Positions 26,853-36,076 of a DNA stretch of 64,000 bases are shown here, piece by piece. Source of the stretch: Cohnella endophytica (GTDB lineage: Bacteria > Bacillota > Bacilli > Paenibacillales > Paenibacillaceae); contig NZ_RBZM01000010.1 of the NCBI RefSeq assembly GCF_003628305.1, positions 186,001-250,000 of the forward strand. The letters run 5' to 3'. Numbering within the stretch: position 1 is the stretch's first letter; each line of letters opens with the position of its first letter. A program made the position numbers and the translations under genes. The notes below the pieces were generated by a model, which searched no databases, was not told the DNA's origin, and saw only the letters and a list, made by a program, of their open reading frames with translations.

Positions 26853-26904
26853 AAAAATTCATCCCCTTCACGGCCTACGGGAGGCCGCGAAGGGGATGAA
26901 TTTT
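26853..26904. terminator. Bidirectional terminator
   Basis: Arms of about 22 bp beginning AAAATTCATCCCCTTC pair with their complement ending GATGAATTTT, one mismatch, loop TACGGG. It serves the SLH gene and the convergent SRPBCC gene. Confidence 0.9.
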
Positions 26905-26913
26905 ATTCGGCGT

Positions 26914-27369
26914 TTACCAGCCGAAGTCGAGCGTCTTGCCCGTTTCCGCGTAAGTTTTTACGTTGCTTAAGATCATCGGCCAGCTCTCGGAGGTGCTTTC
27001 GAAGGAAGGATGATTTTCCGTCCAATTATCGTTGACGAGCGTTAGCTTGGTCGTACCCGTTTCCCCGACGGGCTCGAGCGTGATCGTGATGCGGCTCTTG
27101 AGCTCGGCGTGATTTTCCCGATAGGACGGTCCCGGATGCTCGAGTACGCTGAATACTTTGTGCGGTTCGAACGCGAGAATCTTACCGTAAACGTGAACGG
27201 TTTCGTCTCCGTCCGTCCCGGGTCCCACGTATTCATACGAACTGCCCTTTTCGAACGTAGATTGAATGACGGAGCCGAAGAAGGTGGCGCGAGTACCTTC
27301 GGGCTTGACGAATACATCCCATAATTTATCCGGCGTGACCCCGACGTAAATGACGAATTTCAATTCCAT
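26914..27369 (-). CDS. SRPBCC/AHSA1-domain protein
   Basis: 151 residues, one START-like helix-grip fold: VIYVGVTPDKLWDVFVKPEG at the N-terminus, G(x)ILAFEPHKVFSVLEHPG in the middle and a long final helix (ESWPMILSNVKTYAETGK). The family binds hydrophobic ligands or assists Hsp90-like partners; no ligand can be read. AAAGGAGAA precedes the ATG. It is divergent from the AraC-type regulator gene 136 bp away, a common arrangement in which the regulator controls its neighbour. Confidence 0.87.
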   Translation of the reverse strand: MELKFVIYVGVTPDKLWDVFVKPEGTRATFFGSVIQSTFEKGSSYEYVGPGTDGDETVHVYGKILAFEPHKVFSVLEHPGPSYRENHAELKSRITITLEPVGETGTTKLTLVNDNWTENHPSFESTSESWPMILSNVKTYAETGKTLDFGW

Positions 27370-27505
27370 GGTTAATTCTCCTTTCAGAATTGGCGAATCG
27401 GCGATAACGTTTATCGAATCGAGTCTTTCACTATGATAAAATAGCCCCGTAGTAAAGTATTGTAAAAACGCGACAACCTCATGGAAGAAAGGAATGGAAT
27501 CGCAT

Positions 27506-28315
27506 ATGGATCCGATCGCCGATCATTCTACCCGAGGAATCGTACAAGCCGGCCCCGGCAAAATGAAATACAAGCTTTCCCGTTACGATCCGGCGGAACG
27601 GTTACGGACTTTCGTTCAGCATTATTGGGTGGTCGAGTGGGACTTGAGGGGGCAAGAGCCTTATCGTCAGACAGTACTTTCCCATCCTAACGTTAATCTA
27701 GTGATAGAACGAGGAAATACGAGAATATACGGCATTTGGGAGAAGACGTCTACGCAAGTGCTTCAAGGCAAAGGAAGGGTATTCGCCGTTAAGTTTAATC
27801 CCGGCGGCTTTTATCCCTTCTGGCGGAAGCCTTTATCGAATTTGACGAGGCAAAGCCTCGCCATCGAGGATGTCTTCGGTACTGAGGCTTTAACGTTGGA
27901 AGAGGACATTTTGTCGAGGGACGACGTTGGATCGCAAGTCGAGCGCATGAACCGGTTCTTGCTTGAACGCTTGCCGGAACAACCGGACGATAACGTGGAG
28001 CTGCTGAACGAAATCGTGGCTACGCTAGTATCGGATCACGGAATTCTCAGGGTCGAACAGCTGGCGAGCCGGTTCTCTTTAGGGGCGAGGACAATTCAGA
28101 GGCTCTTCGACAAGTATGTCGGCGTGAGCCCGAAGGGCGTGATCCAACGTTTTCGTCTGCACGAGGTGACGGAACGGATCGAAAAAGGCGAGAACGTAGA
28201 CTGGGTGCAACTTTCCCACGATATGGGGTATTACGACCAAGCGCATTTCATTCGCGACTTCAAAGCCATCATGGACAAGTCCCCCGAAGAATATGTCAGG
28301 GAAACCCGTCTTTAA
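27506..28315 (+). CDS. AraC-family transcriptional regulator
   Basis: 269 residues from the ATG at 27506; AAAGGA lies 12 bases upstream, while the ATG at 27494 touches that site directly and is unlikely. The N-terminal part (about 20-130) has the cupin-like pattern FVQHYWVVEWDL and VKFNPGGFYPFW seen in DUF6597-type AraC proteins. The C-terminal HTH pair is RVEQLASRFSLGARTIQRLF and HDMGYYDQAHFIRDFKA. It probably responds to a small molecule and may control the divergent SRPBCC gene. Confidence 0.9.
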   Translation: MDPIADHSTRGIVQAGPGKMKYKLSRYDPAERLRTFVQHYWVVEWDLRGQEPYRQTVLSHPNVNLVIERGNTRIYGIWEKTSTQVLQGKGRVFAVKFNPGGFYPFWRKPLSNLTRQSLAIEDVFGTEALTLEEDILSRDDVGSQVERMNRFLLERLPEQPDDNVELLNEIVATLVSDHGILRVEQLASRFSLGARTIQRLFDKYVGVSPKGVIQRFRLHEVTERIEKGENVDWVQLSHDMGYYDQAHFIRDFKAIMDKSPEEYVRETRL

Positions 28316-28320
28316 CGACA

Positions 28321-28347
28321 AGAAGATGGACGTAATGTCCATCTTCT
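28321..28347. terminator. Hairpin between convergent genes
   Basis: Perfect 11-bp stem AGAAGATGGAC/GTCCATCTTCT with loop GTAAT, starting 6 bp after the AraC gene stop. No T-run follows, so it is terminator-like only. Confidence 0.6.
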
Positions 28348-28395
28348 CCGATGCCATGCTTATATTGCGTTCGGACGCCGCCGTTTAGGCAATCT

Positions 28396-28827
28396 TTACT
28401 TCATGATCATTACCGGTATTCGCGCATGAAGGATGACGTTATGGCTCACGCTGCCGACCATGAACTCCTTCAGGGAACTGAGGCCTCTGCTCCCCATGAC
28501 GATCAAGTCGCAGTCGTTCCCCGCGGCATAATCCACGATGGAATCCGCCGGGGAACCCGCCAGGACTACGACGGCCGTATCGGGTAAGTCGCCCGTGATT
28601 TGCTTGATTTTGTCGATGACGGCGTTACCTTGCTCTTTGACCTGGTCTTGATACAAGTCCGGTTGTACGAAGGTCATGTCCGCGATGATTACGGGCTGCA
28701 GATTGATGGCGTGCGCTACCGTCAATTTACCCGCGGCGCCGCCTCTCACGAGCTGCATGGCTTTATCCAGCGCTTTGGCCGCCGGTTCGGATCCGTCATA
28801 CGGAACTAAAATATGGTTAAAGATCAT
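28396..28827 (-). CDS. Universal stress protein (UspA family)
   Basis: 143 residues from the ATG at 28827, preceded by GGAGG; longer in-frame starts lack a site. MIFNHILVPYDGSEPAAKAL opens the fold and the ATP-binding signature G-2x-G-9x-G-S is present in VMGSRGLSSLKEFMVGSVSH, so it is an ATP-binding type. These cytoplasmic dimers accumulate under starvation or stress; the exact role is not known. Divergent from the DUF1648 gene. Confidence 0.93.
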   Translation of the reverse strand: MIFNHILVPYDGSEPAAKALDKAMQLVRGGAAGKLTVAHAINLQPVIIADMTFVQPDLYQDQVKEQGNAVIDKIKQITGDLPDTAVVVLAGSPADSIVDYAAGNDCDLIVMGSRGLSSLKEFMVGSVSHNVILHARIPVMIMK

Positions 28828-28946
28828 GGTTGCGCCTCCATCCATTGGTATACTTATCATTACCACGAAGAAGGCAAGCCTAAACCTTTCTAGTTTTGTT
28901 GCGTCCTTATCGTGCCCGAAGTTCATTATCGAAGGAGGTTAACGGG

Positions 28947-29459
28947 ATGAACGATTCACTAACTAAAAGACCTAAAATCGAGGTTCCCCTAACGGGGGGA
29001 GAGCGAGCTCTCAGGCTGGCTACGCTTCTCTTGCTCATCGGGACGATCGTATATTTGGCGGTTAATTGGGAGAGCCTGCCCTCCAGAATCGCGACCCATT
29101 TCAACGGCAAAGGAGAAGCGGACGGATGGGGAAGCAAATGGACGTTATGGATTCTCCCCGCGATCTCCGCCGTTCTCTACGCGGGGTTAACTTGGTTAAC
29201 CAGGTTCCCTCACGTATTTAATTATCCGGTGGCGATCACGGAACTTAACGCGGTTAAACAATACTCCCTTGCCAGGCAACTGGTAGGCTGGATGAATCTA
29301 GAGATCGTTGCCTTGTTCGGTTATGTCGTCATCGCTATCGTTCAAATGGCGAAAGGCGGCGGGGGCGGCGGCATCGGAATAGGGGCACTTCCGATTATTC
29401 TCGTCGTCCTGTTTGGAACGATCGGAGCTTATATTTTGCGCGCGATTAAAGCGCGTTAG
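28947..29459 (+). CDS. DUF1648-domain membrane protein
   Basis: 170 residues from the ATG at 28947, with GAAGGAGG upstream. The DUF1648 signature is LPSRIATHFNGKGEADGWGS (about 45-64), placed between the first and second of four membrane segments. Related domains occur in SdpI-type immunity proteins and in uncharacterised membrane proteins. A Gly-rich stretch (KGGGGGGIGIG) separates the last two helices. No partner gene for a toxin-immunity role is nearby, so function is left open. Confidence 0.85.
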   Translation: MNDSLTKRPKIEVPLTGGERALRLATLLLLIGTIVYLAVNWESLPSRIATHFNGKGEADGWGSKWTLWILPAISAVLYAGLTWLTRFPHVFNYPVAITELNAVKQYSLARQLVGWMNLEIVALFGYVVIAIVQMAKGGGGGGIGIGALPIILVVLFGTIGAYILRAIKAR

Positions 29460-29486
29460 AACAGTGCAATATTCGCGCGGAACCCG

Positions 29487-31040
29487 TCAATTCCAAGAAA
29501 ATCCTTCCGGCCGGCTATCGATGCCGCCCGCCGATTCGTTGGCCGGGAGCATATACACCTTCTCGATTTTATTGTTAACCAGATCGTAGACGCCGAAGCC
29601 CTCGTACGGCATGAAATTCTCGTCCGCGAACGAATATCGGAACAGGAACTTCTTGCTATTCGGACTCCAGTCTACGAGTTGTTCTCCAGGGTCGAAGCGC
29701 GGCGCTTTGGCGGGATCTACGGCGTAGCCGTTGGCGGGATCGCCGATAATACGTTGGACGAGATCGAATTTGTCGCGGATTTCCCCCGTCTTCGCGTTCG
29801 CGAGCACGATCCATGAAGCCGTCTGTACCGCGTAGCGCGCGAATAACCACTGGCTATCCGGAGACCAGCCTAGGTCAAGAATCCCTCCGATGTCCGGAGT
29901 ATAAACCGTTGTCGCTCGACCGTTCTTTGCCAGCCATATTTTACCGTCGTTAAATTTCGCCTCCCGGTATTTCACGAAAGCATAGGCTTTGCCGTCCGGA
30001 GACTTCAAGGATCCTTCGGCTTCCTCGTATTTCCCCTCCATTACCGACAAAGCGAAACGGGCCGCGTTCGCGACAAGTTCTTCCGGGTCATCGACCGACC
30101 GATTAAGCGCCGAGATAATCGCCTCATGACGGTCCACATTGTCGTACTCGACGATCCGGTACGCGGAATACCAACGTACCCGCGGCTTCGGCTCGCTTAA
30201 ACCTTCCATTACTTGTTCGTAAGTCAAAGCATCCAACTGTTCCCCGACCGGATACTGGGTAAGCGCGCCATTGCGGTCGATTTCCTCCCACAGCGGTTGC
30301 GACTGAGACTTATCCGACTCCGGCGGTTTAGGGGTCTCCGTCGATTCCGGCGTCTGCGACTCCTCGGGCGAAGCTTTGTCCTCCACCGATATTTCGAAGC
30401 TCTCGGCAATCCGTTGGGCGGTATCGTCGTCCACGCTAGCCGTTTTAAAGTACAAATCGTAAGCGATCTTGCTCTCCGGCATCAGAAAATAATAATGGAG
30501 CTGCTCCTCGCTCGTCTGCACTTCGGCTGCGGCCGGCGAAGTGAGGATCATTCGCGTGCGGATGACGGTTGGCGCGGCAAGGTTATCGAGCATCCCATTC
30601 TCCACGACCTCGTGATGATTCGGATACAAGGCGGATATCGGTTGGTCGGGATAATAGGTGACGATGTCCACGCCGCCGATCTCCGTGCCGTTGCGGTAGA
30701 AGGTCGTATCATTGCCCAAGGAAGCGTCCCAGTCTCGCGGAACGACGAGTTTGTATTGGTTTTTGACGATTTGTTGTTCCGTCGGGTCGATCGCTGCCGA
30801 CAGCGGTTCCTTCCGAACGACGTTGCAGTAGAAGAACGCCCCCGAGACGAGCGCGATCACAATCAGGGCAAACGATACGAGGTACGCGTGGCGAGAGAAC
30901 TTACGATTCCGGCGCGGTGCATCCACGGGCGCTTGGAGTTCTCGCTCGACCGCATCCATGAGGGTCGGCGAAAATCTCCGTTGTCGGAACGGACGGTTGG
31001 CTAGTCTACGCTCGAGCTCATCGGCATCAGTTCGCGGCAT
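29487..31040 (-). CDS. Membrane-anchored sigma-factor partner (probable anti-sigma)
   Basis: 517 residues. A cytoplasmic N-terminus of about 50 residues precedes one membrane helix (about 51-71). Outside lie a region similar to DUF4367-type sensors (KLVVPRDWDASLGNDTTFYR), a Pro/Glu/Ser linker near 230-250, a HEAT-like helical part (RHEAIISALNRSVDDPEELV) and a TolB-like propeller fragment (LDLGWSPDSQWLFARYA, LVDWSPNSKKFLFRYSFAD). Its start overlaps the ECF sigma gene stop by 14 bp, the usual layout for a cognate anti-sigma factor. The anti-sigma role is inferred from context; no zinc-finger ASD motif is seen. Confidence 0.75.
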   Translation of the reverse strand: MPRTDADELERRLANRPFRQRRFSPTLMDAVERELQAPVDAPRRNRKFSRHAYLVSFALIVIALVSGAFFYCNVVRKEPLSAAIDPTEQQIVKNQYKLVVPRDWDASLGNDTTFYRNGTEIGGVDIVTYYPDQPISALYPNHHEVVENGMLDNLAAPTVIRTRMILTSPAAAEVQTSEEQLHYYFLMPESKIAYDLYFKTASVDDDTAQRIAESFEISVEDKASPEESQTPESTETPKPPESDKSQSQPLWEEIDRNGALTQYPVGEQLDALTYEQVMEGLSEPKPRVRWYSAYRIVEYDNVDRHEAIISALNRSVDDPEELVANAARFALSVMEGKYEEAEGSLKSPDGKAYAFVKYREAKFNDGKIWLAKNGRATTVYTPDIGGILDLGWSPDSQWLFARYAVQTASWIVLANAKTGEIRDKFDLVQRIIGDPANGYAVDPAKAPRFDPGEQLVDWSPNSKKFLFRYSFADENFMPYEGFGVYDLVNNKIEKVYMLPANESAGGIDSRPEGFSWN

Positions 31041-31572
31041 CGTTCGAATCCCTCCCCATCAGATCGGCTAGTCGGCTGCGTGCTCGGTGCAGACGCGATT
31101 TCACCGTGCCGAGCGATATGTTCAAGTGCCGCGAGATTTCTTCCAGCGACATGTGGTAATGCGCGTTCAACAGAAGCGTTTCCCGGTATCGGCCGGGAAG
31201 CTGCATCACTTTGTCCCAGATGTCGTCGGAGTAGCTCCGTTCCATGTATTCGTTTTCCGCGGAGGGCTGAACTTGCTTCAGCATCCTTGCGTCGAGGCCG
31301 ACCGTCCTGCGGAAAAACGCGAGCTTACGATGGGAAAAGGAGGTATTGCGGGTAATCTTGAGCAGCCACGTCTTTAAGGAGCTTTGCCCCCGGAACGCGT
31401 CGATGTTCTTATAGGCTTTAATGAACACCTCCTGGGAGATGTCGTCGGCCCAATCATGCTTGCGGGTAAGGAAATACGCGTAGTTCCATACGTCCTCGCC
31501 ATATTGCTCCATGATCTCCCGAATATCGAAATGATCGATGGCGGACAAGTATTTCAAGTGTTCGTCGCTCAT
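31027..31572 (-). CDS. ECF-family RNA polymerase sigma factor
   Basis: 181 residues from the ATG at 31572, with GGAAGGGA upstream; a longer frame to 31707 runs into the divergent promoter. Region 2 reads DVWNYAYFLTRKHDWADDIS and QEVFIKAY; region 4 reads LPGRYRETLLLNAHYHMSLE and LNISLGTVKSRLHRARSRL. It directs polymerase to stress promoters and is probably held by the membrane protein encoded by the overlapping next gene. Regulon and signal are unknown. Confidence 0.93.
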   Translation of the reverse strand: MSDEHLKYLSAIDHFDIREIMEQYGEDVWNYAYFLTRKHDWADDISQEVFIKAYKNIDAFRGQSSLKTWLLKITRNTSFSHRKLAFFRRTVGLDARMLKQVQPSAENEYMERSYSDDIWDKVMQLPGRYRETLLLNAHYHMSLEEISRHLNISLGTVKSRLHRARSRLADLMGRDSNDAAN

Positions 31573-31701
31573 CCCGGCCGTCCCTTCCTCTTCCCGATAA
31601 CAAACAGACTTCGCAGGGTGCCGTTTGGTTCCCGGATTCCGATAAAAATTTATGATATGATACGGATGATCGATTTCTTTGCCGAAAGAGGGTATTTTTC
31701 C

Positions 31702-33630
31702 ATGCATCTATTATCCGTTGAAAATATAACCAAAAGCTATAGCGATAAAATGTTGTTCGAGAACGTGACGTTCGGCATCGAGACGGGCGACAAGATCGGC
31801 ATCATCGGCGTGAACGGAACGGGCAAGTCCACGCTGCTCAAAGTTATCGCCGGACTCGAACCCGCGGATTCCGGCCGTATCTCGATCGGGCGCTCCGTCG
31901 CGATGCGCATGCTCGCACAGGATCCTGCTTTCTCGCCCGGAGAGACGGCGCTCGAGCATGTGCTCGGAGGAGATTCGCCGCAGCTGCGCGTCGTTCGCGA
32001 CCACGCCGAGATCATGGCGGCGTTGGCCGTTCATCCGGAGGATCCAAAGCTGCAGGAGAGACTGATTTCCGCGAATCAGCGAATGGACGAGCTGGACGCG
32101 TGGCAGCTGGAGAGCGACGCCAAGGCCGCGCTGACGAAGCTGGGCATTCTCGATTACGACGCGAAGGTGGAGACTTTCTCCGGGGGGCAGCGCAAACGGG
32201 TGGCGATGGCCGCCGCGCTGCTACAGCCGTCCGATATTCTCATTTTGGACGAGCCGACGAACCATATCGACAACGATTCCGTCGCTTGGTTGGAAGGAAT
32301 GCTGCAGAAACGCAAGGGCGCCCTGCTCATGATTACGCATGACCGGTATTTCCTCGATCGGGTGAGCAATCGCGTTATCGAGCTGGATCGGGGCCAAGCA
32401 TATTTCTACGAAGCGAATTACAGCCGTTTCCTGGAGCTGAAGCTGGAAAGGGAAGAGCGGGAAGCGGCGTCCGAAGCGAAGCGCAAAAACCTGCTTCGCA
32501 ACGAGCTGGCTTGGATTCGACGCGGAGCGCAGGCGCGTTCCACCAAGCAGAAGGCGCGGATCGACCGTTTCGAGGCGCTGAAGTCGCAGGGACCGAAAGC
32601 GGCGGCAGGGAAGATGGACGTATCCGTCGCTTCTTCGAGGCTGGGCAAGAAAATCATCGAGATCGAACATCTGACGAAACGCTACGGCGATCGTACGCTG
32701 ATCAAGGACTTCAGCTATATCGCCGTGCCTGAAGATCGAGTAGGCATCGTCGGCCGCAACGGGAGCGGCAAATCTACTTTGTTGAAGTTGATCGCGGGTA
32801 AGCTCGAGCCTGATTCCGGGAGCGCAGAGCTGGGGCCAACCGTGAAACTGGGCTGGTTCAGCCAAGAGCACGAGGAGATGGACGAGTCTCTCCGCGTGAT
32901 GGAATACATTCGCGAAGGCGCGGATCAAGTGAAAACCGCCGACGGCTCGACGATTTCCGCCGGGCAGATGCTGGAGCGGTTCCTATTCGAGCCGGCGATG
33001 CAGTGGAGCGTCATCTCCAAGCTGTCCGGAGGCGAGAAGCGCCGATTGCAGCTGCTTCGGGTGCTCATGAACGCGCCTAACGTACTGCTGCTCGACGAAC
33101 CGACCAACGACTTGGACATCTCGACGCTCACGATTCTGGAAGATTACTTGGACGATTTCCCCGGCGTCGTCGTTACCGTATCGCATGATCGTTACTTCCT
33201 CGATCGGACGGTCGACCGTATATTGGCGTTCGAAGGAGACGGCGTCGTCACGCACCACGTAGGCAATTATTCCGATTACCGGGAGACGGCGGAACGGCAA
33301 GAAGCGCAGCGCCAAGCGGCTGCTGCGCCGGTCAAGGCTCCCGCGACGGGAGCTTCGGAGAAGCCCGAGGGCAAAGAGCGCCCGGTGCTAAAGATGTCGT
33401 ACAAGGATCAGAAGGATTTCGAGCAGATCGACGGATGGATCGCCGAGACGGAAGAAGCCATTAAGGCGGTGGCCGGGAAGATGGAAGCGGCGAGCAGCGA
33501 TTCCGTCAGGCTGCAAGAGCTTGCCGAGGAGCAGCAAGGATTGGAGACGAAGCTCGACGGCCTCATGGAGCGATGGACCGAGTTGAATGAGCTCGCGGAG
33601 CAGATCGCGGCGAACAAGAATAACAAGTGA
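31702..33630 (+). CDS. ABC-F family ATPase (Uup/YfmR-like)
   Basis: 642 residues from the ATG at 31702 (GAGGGT upstream). Two ABC domains without membrane segments: Walker A GVNGTGKST and GRNGSGKST, signatures FSGGQRKRVAMAAAL and LSGGEKRRLQLLRVL, Walker B with DEPTNHID and DEPTNDLD. The linker between them is highly charged, and a C-terminal coiled coil (about 560-640) follows, as in Uup/YfmR. These soluble proteins bind the ribosomal E site and help translation of difficult sequences; some give antibiotic protection, but the C-terminal extension favours the housekeeping type. Confidence 0.93.
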   Translation: MHLLSVENITKSYSDKMLFENVTFGIETGDKIGIIGVNGTGKSTLLKVIAGLEPADSGRISIGRSVAMRMLAQDPAFSPGETALEHVLGGDSPQLRVVRDHAEIMAALAVHPEDPKLQERLISANQRMDELDAWQLESDAKAALTKLGILDYDAKVETFSGGQRKRVAMAAALLQPSDILILDEPTNHIDNDSVAWLEGMLQKRKGALLMITHDRYFLDRVSNRVIELDRGQAYFYEANYSRFLELKLEREEREAASEAKRKNLLRNELAWIRRGAQARSTKQKARIDRFEALKSQGPKAAAGKMDVSVASSRLGKKIIEIEHLTKRYGDRTLIKDFSYIAVPEDRVGIVGRNGSGKSTLLKLIAGKLEPDSGSAELGPTVKLGWFSQEHEEMDESLRVMEYIREGADQVKTADGSTISAGQMLERFLFEPAMQWSVISKLSGGEKRRLQLLRVLMNAPNVLLLDEPTNDLDISTLTILEDYLDDFPGVVVTVSHDRYFLDRTVDRILAFEGDGVVTHHVGNYSDYRETAERQEAQRQAAAAPVKAPATGASEKPEGKERPVLKMSYKDQKDFEQIDGWIAETEEAIKAVAGKMEAASSDSVRLQELAEEQQGLETKLDGLMERWTELNELAEQIAANKNNK

Positions 33631-33746
33631 CGGTTGTTGGGGCGAGGGATGTCGGAGATTCAGAGGCCAAGAGAGATCCTTGCGGCTCGATCCTGCTCCC
33701 CTTGTCGCCAAAAGCAACAATGGCGAGTCGTAGCCTCGAAATGAAC

Positions 33747-33782
33747 AAAACCGTCAGGGAAACTTCCCTGACGGTTTTGTTT
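33747..33782. terminator. Bidirectional terminator
   Basis: Perfect 14-bp stem AAAACCGTCAGGGA/TCCCTGACGGTTTT, loop AACT, flanked by A and T runs. It ends the ABC-F gene and the convergent methyltransferase gene. Confidence 0.92.
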
Positions 33783-34407
33783 ATTTGCGTTTGCGCAGCA
33801 GCAACGATTGGAAGTGAGGGGAGCGCGAGCTTTCGTCGAGCAATTCCGCGTGAAAGTCCTCTACTTCGAACAGACGCTTCGCGACCTCTTGAATTTCTTC
33901 GTCCGAATACATCGAGAAGAAGCGTTTCGGCTCGTAGTGGTCTTCATCCCATACGCCTTCTCTGCTCTGTCCTCCGTACAGGCCCAGATAGAACAACCCC
34001 CCGGGCTTGAGCACGCGGCGGACCTGCTCCAGAACCGAGTCCAGCTCGGCTTTAGGCACGTGAAGAAGCGAATTCATAGCATAGACGCTATCGAAGCTTT
34101 CCGGCTCGAAGCTAAGCTCGCTGAAGTCCATTCGCCGGGCGTCGAGGCCCTTCTCCCGGCAAATCCGGACCATCTCGTCCGACAAATCCACGCAGACGAC
34201 TTCGAAATGGTTTTCCTGGAAGTAAAGGCCGTCGCGGCCTGTGCCGGAGCCTAACTCCAGAATCGAATTCAAGTCCTCTTCCAGTATCGATTGCATGTAT
34301 TGCTGGCGTTCTTTGAACTTCCAAGGCGCCATCTTAACGCCGTCTCTCTCGTTGGCATGGCGGTTATACGTTTCCCTTAACCGCTCTTTCTCTTCGTTCA
34401 TCGGCAT
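33781..34407 (-). CDS. Class I SAM-dependent methyltransferase
   Basis: 208 residues. SAM-binding motif ILELGSGTGRDGLYFQENHF, acidic VCVDLSDEM, then MDFSELSFEPESFDSVYAMN and the LHVPKAELDSVLEQVRRVLK helix, followed by PGGLFYLGLYGG. It belongs to the small-molecule methyltransferase type 11/25 group; substrate unknown. The start is the first ATG (a second, two codons later, is equally possible); GGGGGACG lies upstream. Followed on the same strand, but 46 bp upstream, by the SDR gene; a shared transcript is possible. Confidence 0.88.
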   Translation of the reverse strand: MPMNEEKERLRETYNRHANERDGVKMAPWKFKERQQYMQSILEEDLNSILELGSGTGRDGLYFQENHFEVVCVDLSDEMVRICREKGLDARRMDFSELSFEPESFDSVYAMNSLLHVPKAELDSVLEQVRRVLKPGGLFYLGLYGGQSREGVWDEDHYEPKRFFSMYSDEEIQEVAKRLFEVEDFHAELLDESSRSPHFQSLLLRKRK

Positions 34408-34453
34408 CGTTCTGCGTCCCCCTCATTCGGTTACGCCCATTATACCATTTAAC

Positions 34454-35242
34454 CTATATCGCTCTCACCATTCCGCCATCGACGAGCAACGTTTGCCCGG
34501 TCGCGTACGTGTTGGCGAACGAGCCGTAGAAGACGACGTAGCGCGCGAACTCCTCGGGAGTCCCCATCCGTGCGAGCGGAATGAGCGAAGTCGCTTGAGC
34601 TTGGATCTCTTCAAGCGTCGCGGCCCGATCCTGAGCGCGCTTGCGATCCAGTTCGAAGATCCGGTCGGTCGAGATTCGGCCCGGAGCGACCGTATTGATC
34701 AGAATTCCGTCCGGGGCGAGCTCCGTCGCCAGGCTTTTCGTGAGCGCTTGAACTCCCGCGCGGAATACGTTGGATAGGATCAACCCTTCGATCGGCTGCT
34801 TAACCGAAGTGGATGCAACGTTAACGATGCGTCCGCCGCCGTCCGCGCGTAGAGCCGGCAACGCTTCGCGAATGAGCCGTATCGTGCTCAGCAGGTTCAG
34901 TTCGAATCCCGTCTGCCAATCGTTATCGGCCATGTCCGCGAAATTCCCGCCCGGAGGACCTCCCGCGTTGGTGACCAACGCGTCGAGACCTCCGTGAGCC
35001 GATACGGCGGCGGCAATCGCCTGCCGAATATCGACTTCGTTGCGGACGTCCATCTTCGCGATAACCGCTTGGTGCCCGGTAGCGGCACGAATGTCGTCCC
35101 GTGCTTGCTCGAGTTGCCCAAGATCGCGGCTCGCGATCGTTAACCGGGCGCCTTCCTTGGCGTATTCGAGCGCGGAAGCTTTGCCTAGCCCTTTGCTTGA
35201 AGCCGCGACGAATACCGACTTTCCTTGCAATCCCAAATTCAT
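34454..35242 (-). CDS. SDR-family oxidoreductase with altered active site
   Basis: 262 residues. Rossmann motif VAASSKGLGKASALEYAKEG (TGxxxGxG type, altered), VTNAGGPPGG and a normal C-terminal LLVDGGMV. The usual catalytic YxxxK is replaced: the aligned positions are S157 and R161 in ILSNVFRAGVQ, with the helix and the upstream Ser (S144/S146) kept. A known SDR subgroup carries this SN..R variant, so it is a stable variant rather than a random loss. Substrate unknown. The start lies 1 bp from the stop of the dioxygenase gene, so the two are coupled. Confidence 0.85.
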   Translation of the reverse strand: MNLGLQGKSVFVAASSKGLGKASALEYAKEGARLTIASRDLGQLEQARDDIRAATGHQAVIAKMDVRNEVDIRQAIAAAVSAHGGLDALVTNAGGPPGGNFADMADNDWQTGFELNLLSTIRLIREALPALRADGGGRIVNVASTSVKQPIEGLILSNVFRAGVQALTKSLATELAPDGILINTVAPGRISTDRIFELDRKRAQDRAATLEEIQAQATSLIPLARMGTPEEFARYVVFYGSFANTYATGQTLLVDGGMVRAI

Positions 35243-35243
35243 G

Positions 35244-36014
35244 TTATTTGAACTCCCAACAGCACAAGCTTAATGTGCCGAGTTGATAGCTGCGGTGAAG
35301 CAGCTTCGCTTGCCGATTCGCGTCGCCGGTGCCCATCGCCAGCAATAGCGGTATAAAATGCTCGTTCGTCGGAACGGCGTCGCGCGCGAACGGAGCCAGT
35401 TCCTCGTACCGGAACAGCGAATCCGTATCCCATGCCTCGATTTTGTTTTGCAGCCAGCCCTCGAACTCGGTTGACCACTGCTCGGGTTCCTGCGCCCGCC
35501 AATTCAACCTGCGCAAGTTATGGACGGTGCCGCCGCTCCCAATGATGAGAATATCCTTTTCGCGCAGCGCGGACAAGGCTTTGCCGATTCGATATTGTTG
35601 TTCATTCGTCAGGTAACGATTCACCGAGAGCGCCACGACCGGAATGTCCGCATCGGGGTACAACAGCTTTAGCACCGCCCAGGCGCCATGATCCAATCCT
35701 CGTTTAGCGTCCATGACGTTAGGGATGCCGTGCTCATTGAATAACTTACGAATTTCCTCGCTGACCGACGCTTCCCCGGGAGCAGGATAGGTCATTTGAT
35801 ATAACTCGTCTTGGAAGCCGGAAAAATCGTAAATCGTGCCGTGCGTATCGACGTTGCTGATCGTCTGCTCTTGGTTTTCCCAATGCGCGGAGAACAGCAC
35901 GATCGCTTTCGGTTTGGGCGATTCCTTCGCGAAGTTTTTCAAGAAATCCGTGTAGGCATGTTGTTCGAGTACAAGAGAAGGCGCGCCATGCGCGAAGAAG
36001 TAAGAGGGCATCAT
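35244..36014 (-). CDS. Class III extradiol dioxygenase (YgiD/DODA-like)
   Basis: 256 residues. Metal ligands and active-site residues of the LigB-type 4,5-DOPA-dioxygenase-like family are visible: H9 in FFAHGAPS, H44 in LFSAHWE, H109 in LDHGAW and the His of GSGGTVHNLR. It should open a catechol-like aromatic ring using oxygen and a metal, in the cytoplasm. AAGGAGAG precedes the ATG. It leads a unit with the SDR gene; an esterase gene lies 62 bp upstream on the same strand, and a divergent XRE-cupin regulator beyond that. Physiological substrate unknown. Confidence 0.9.
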   Translation of the reverse strand: MMPSYFFAHGAPSLVLEQHAYTDFLKNFAKESPKPKAIVLFSAHWENQEQTISNVDTHGTIYDFSGFQDELYQMTYPAPGEASVSEEIRKLFNEHGIPNVMDAKRGLDHGAWAVLKLLYPDADIPVVALSVNRYLTNEQQYRIGKALSALREKDILIIGSGGTVHNLRRLNWRAQEPEQWSTEFEGWLQNKIEAWDTDSLFRYEELAPFARDAVPTNEHFIPLLLAMGTGDANRQAKLLHRSYQLGTLSLCCWEFK

Positions 36015-36076
36015 AATAGTAGTCTCTCCTTTTAATATCGTTAATTTGTTAGGGGGTTAAAGGGTTGTGCGTATCG

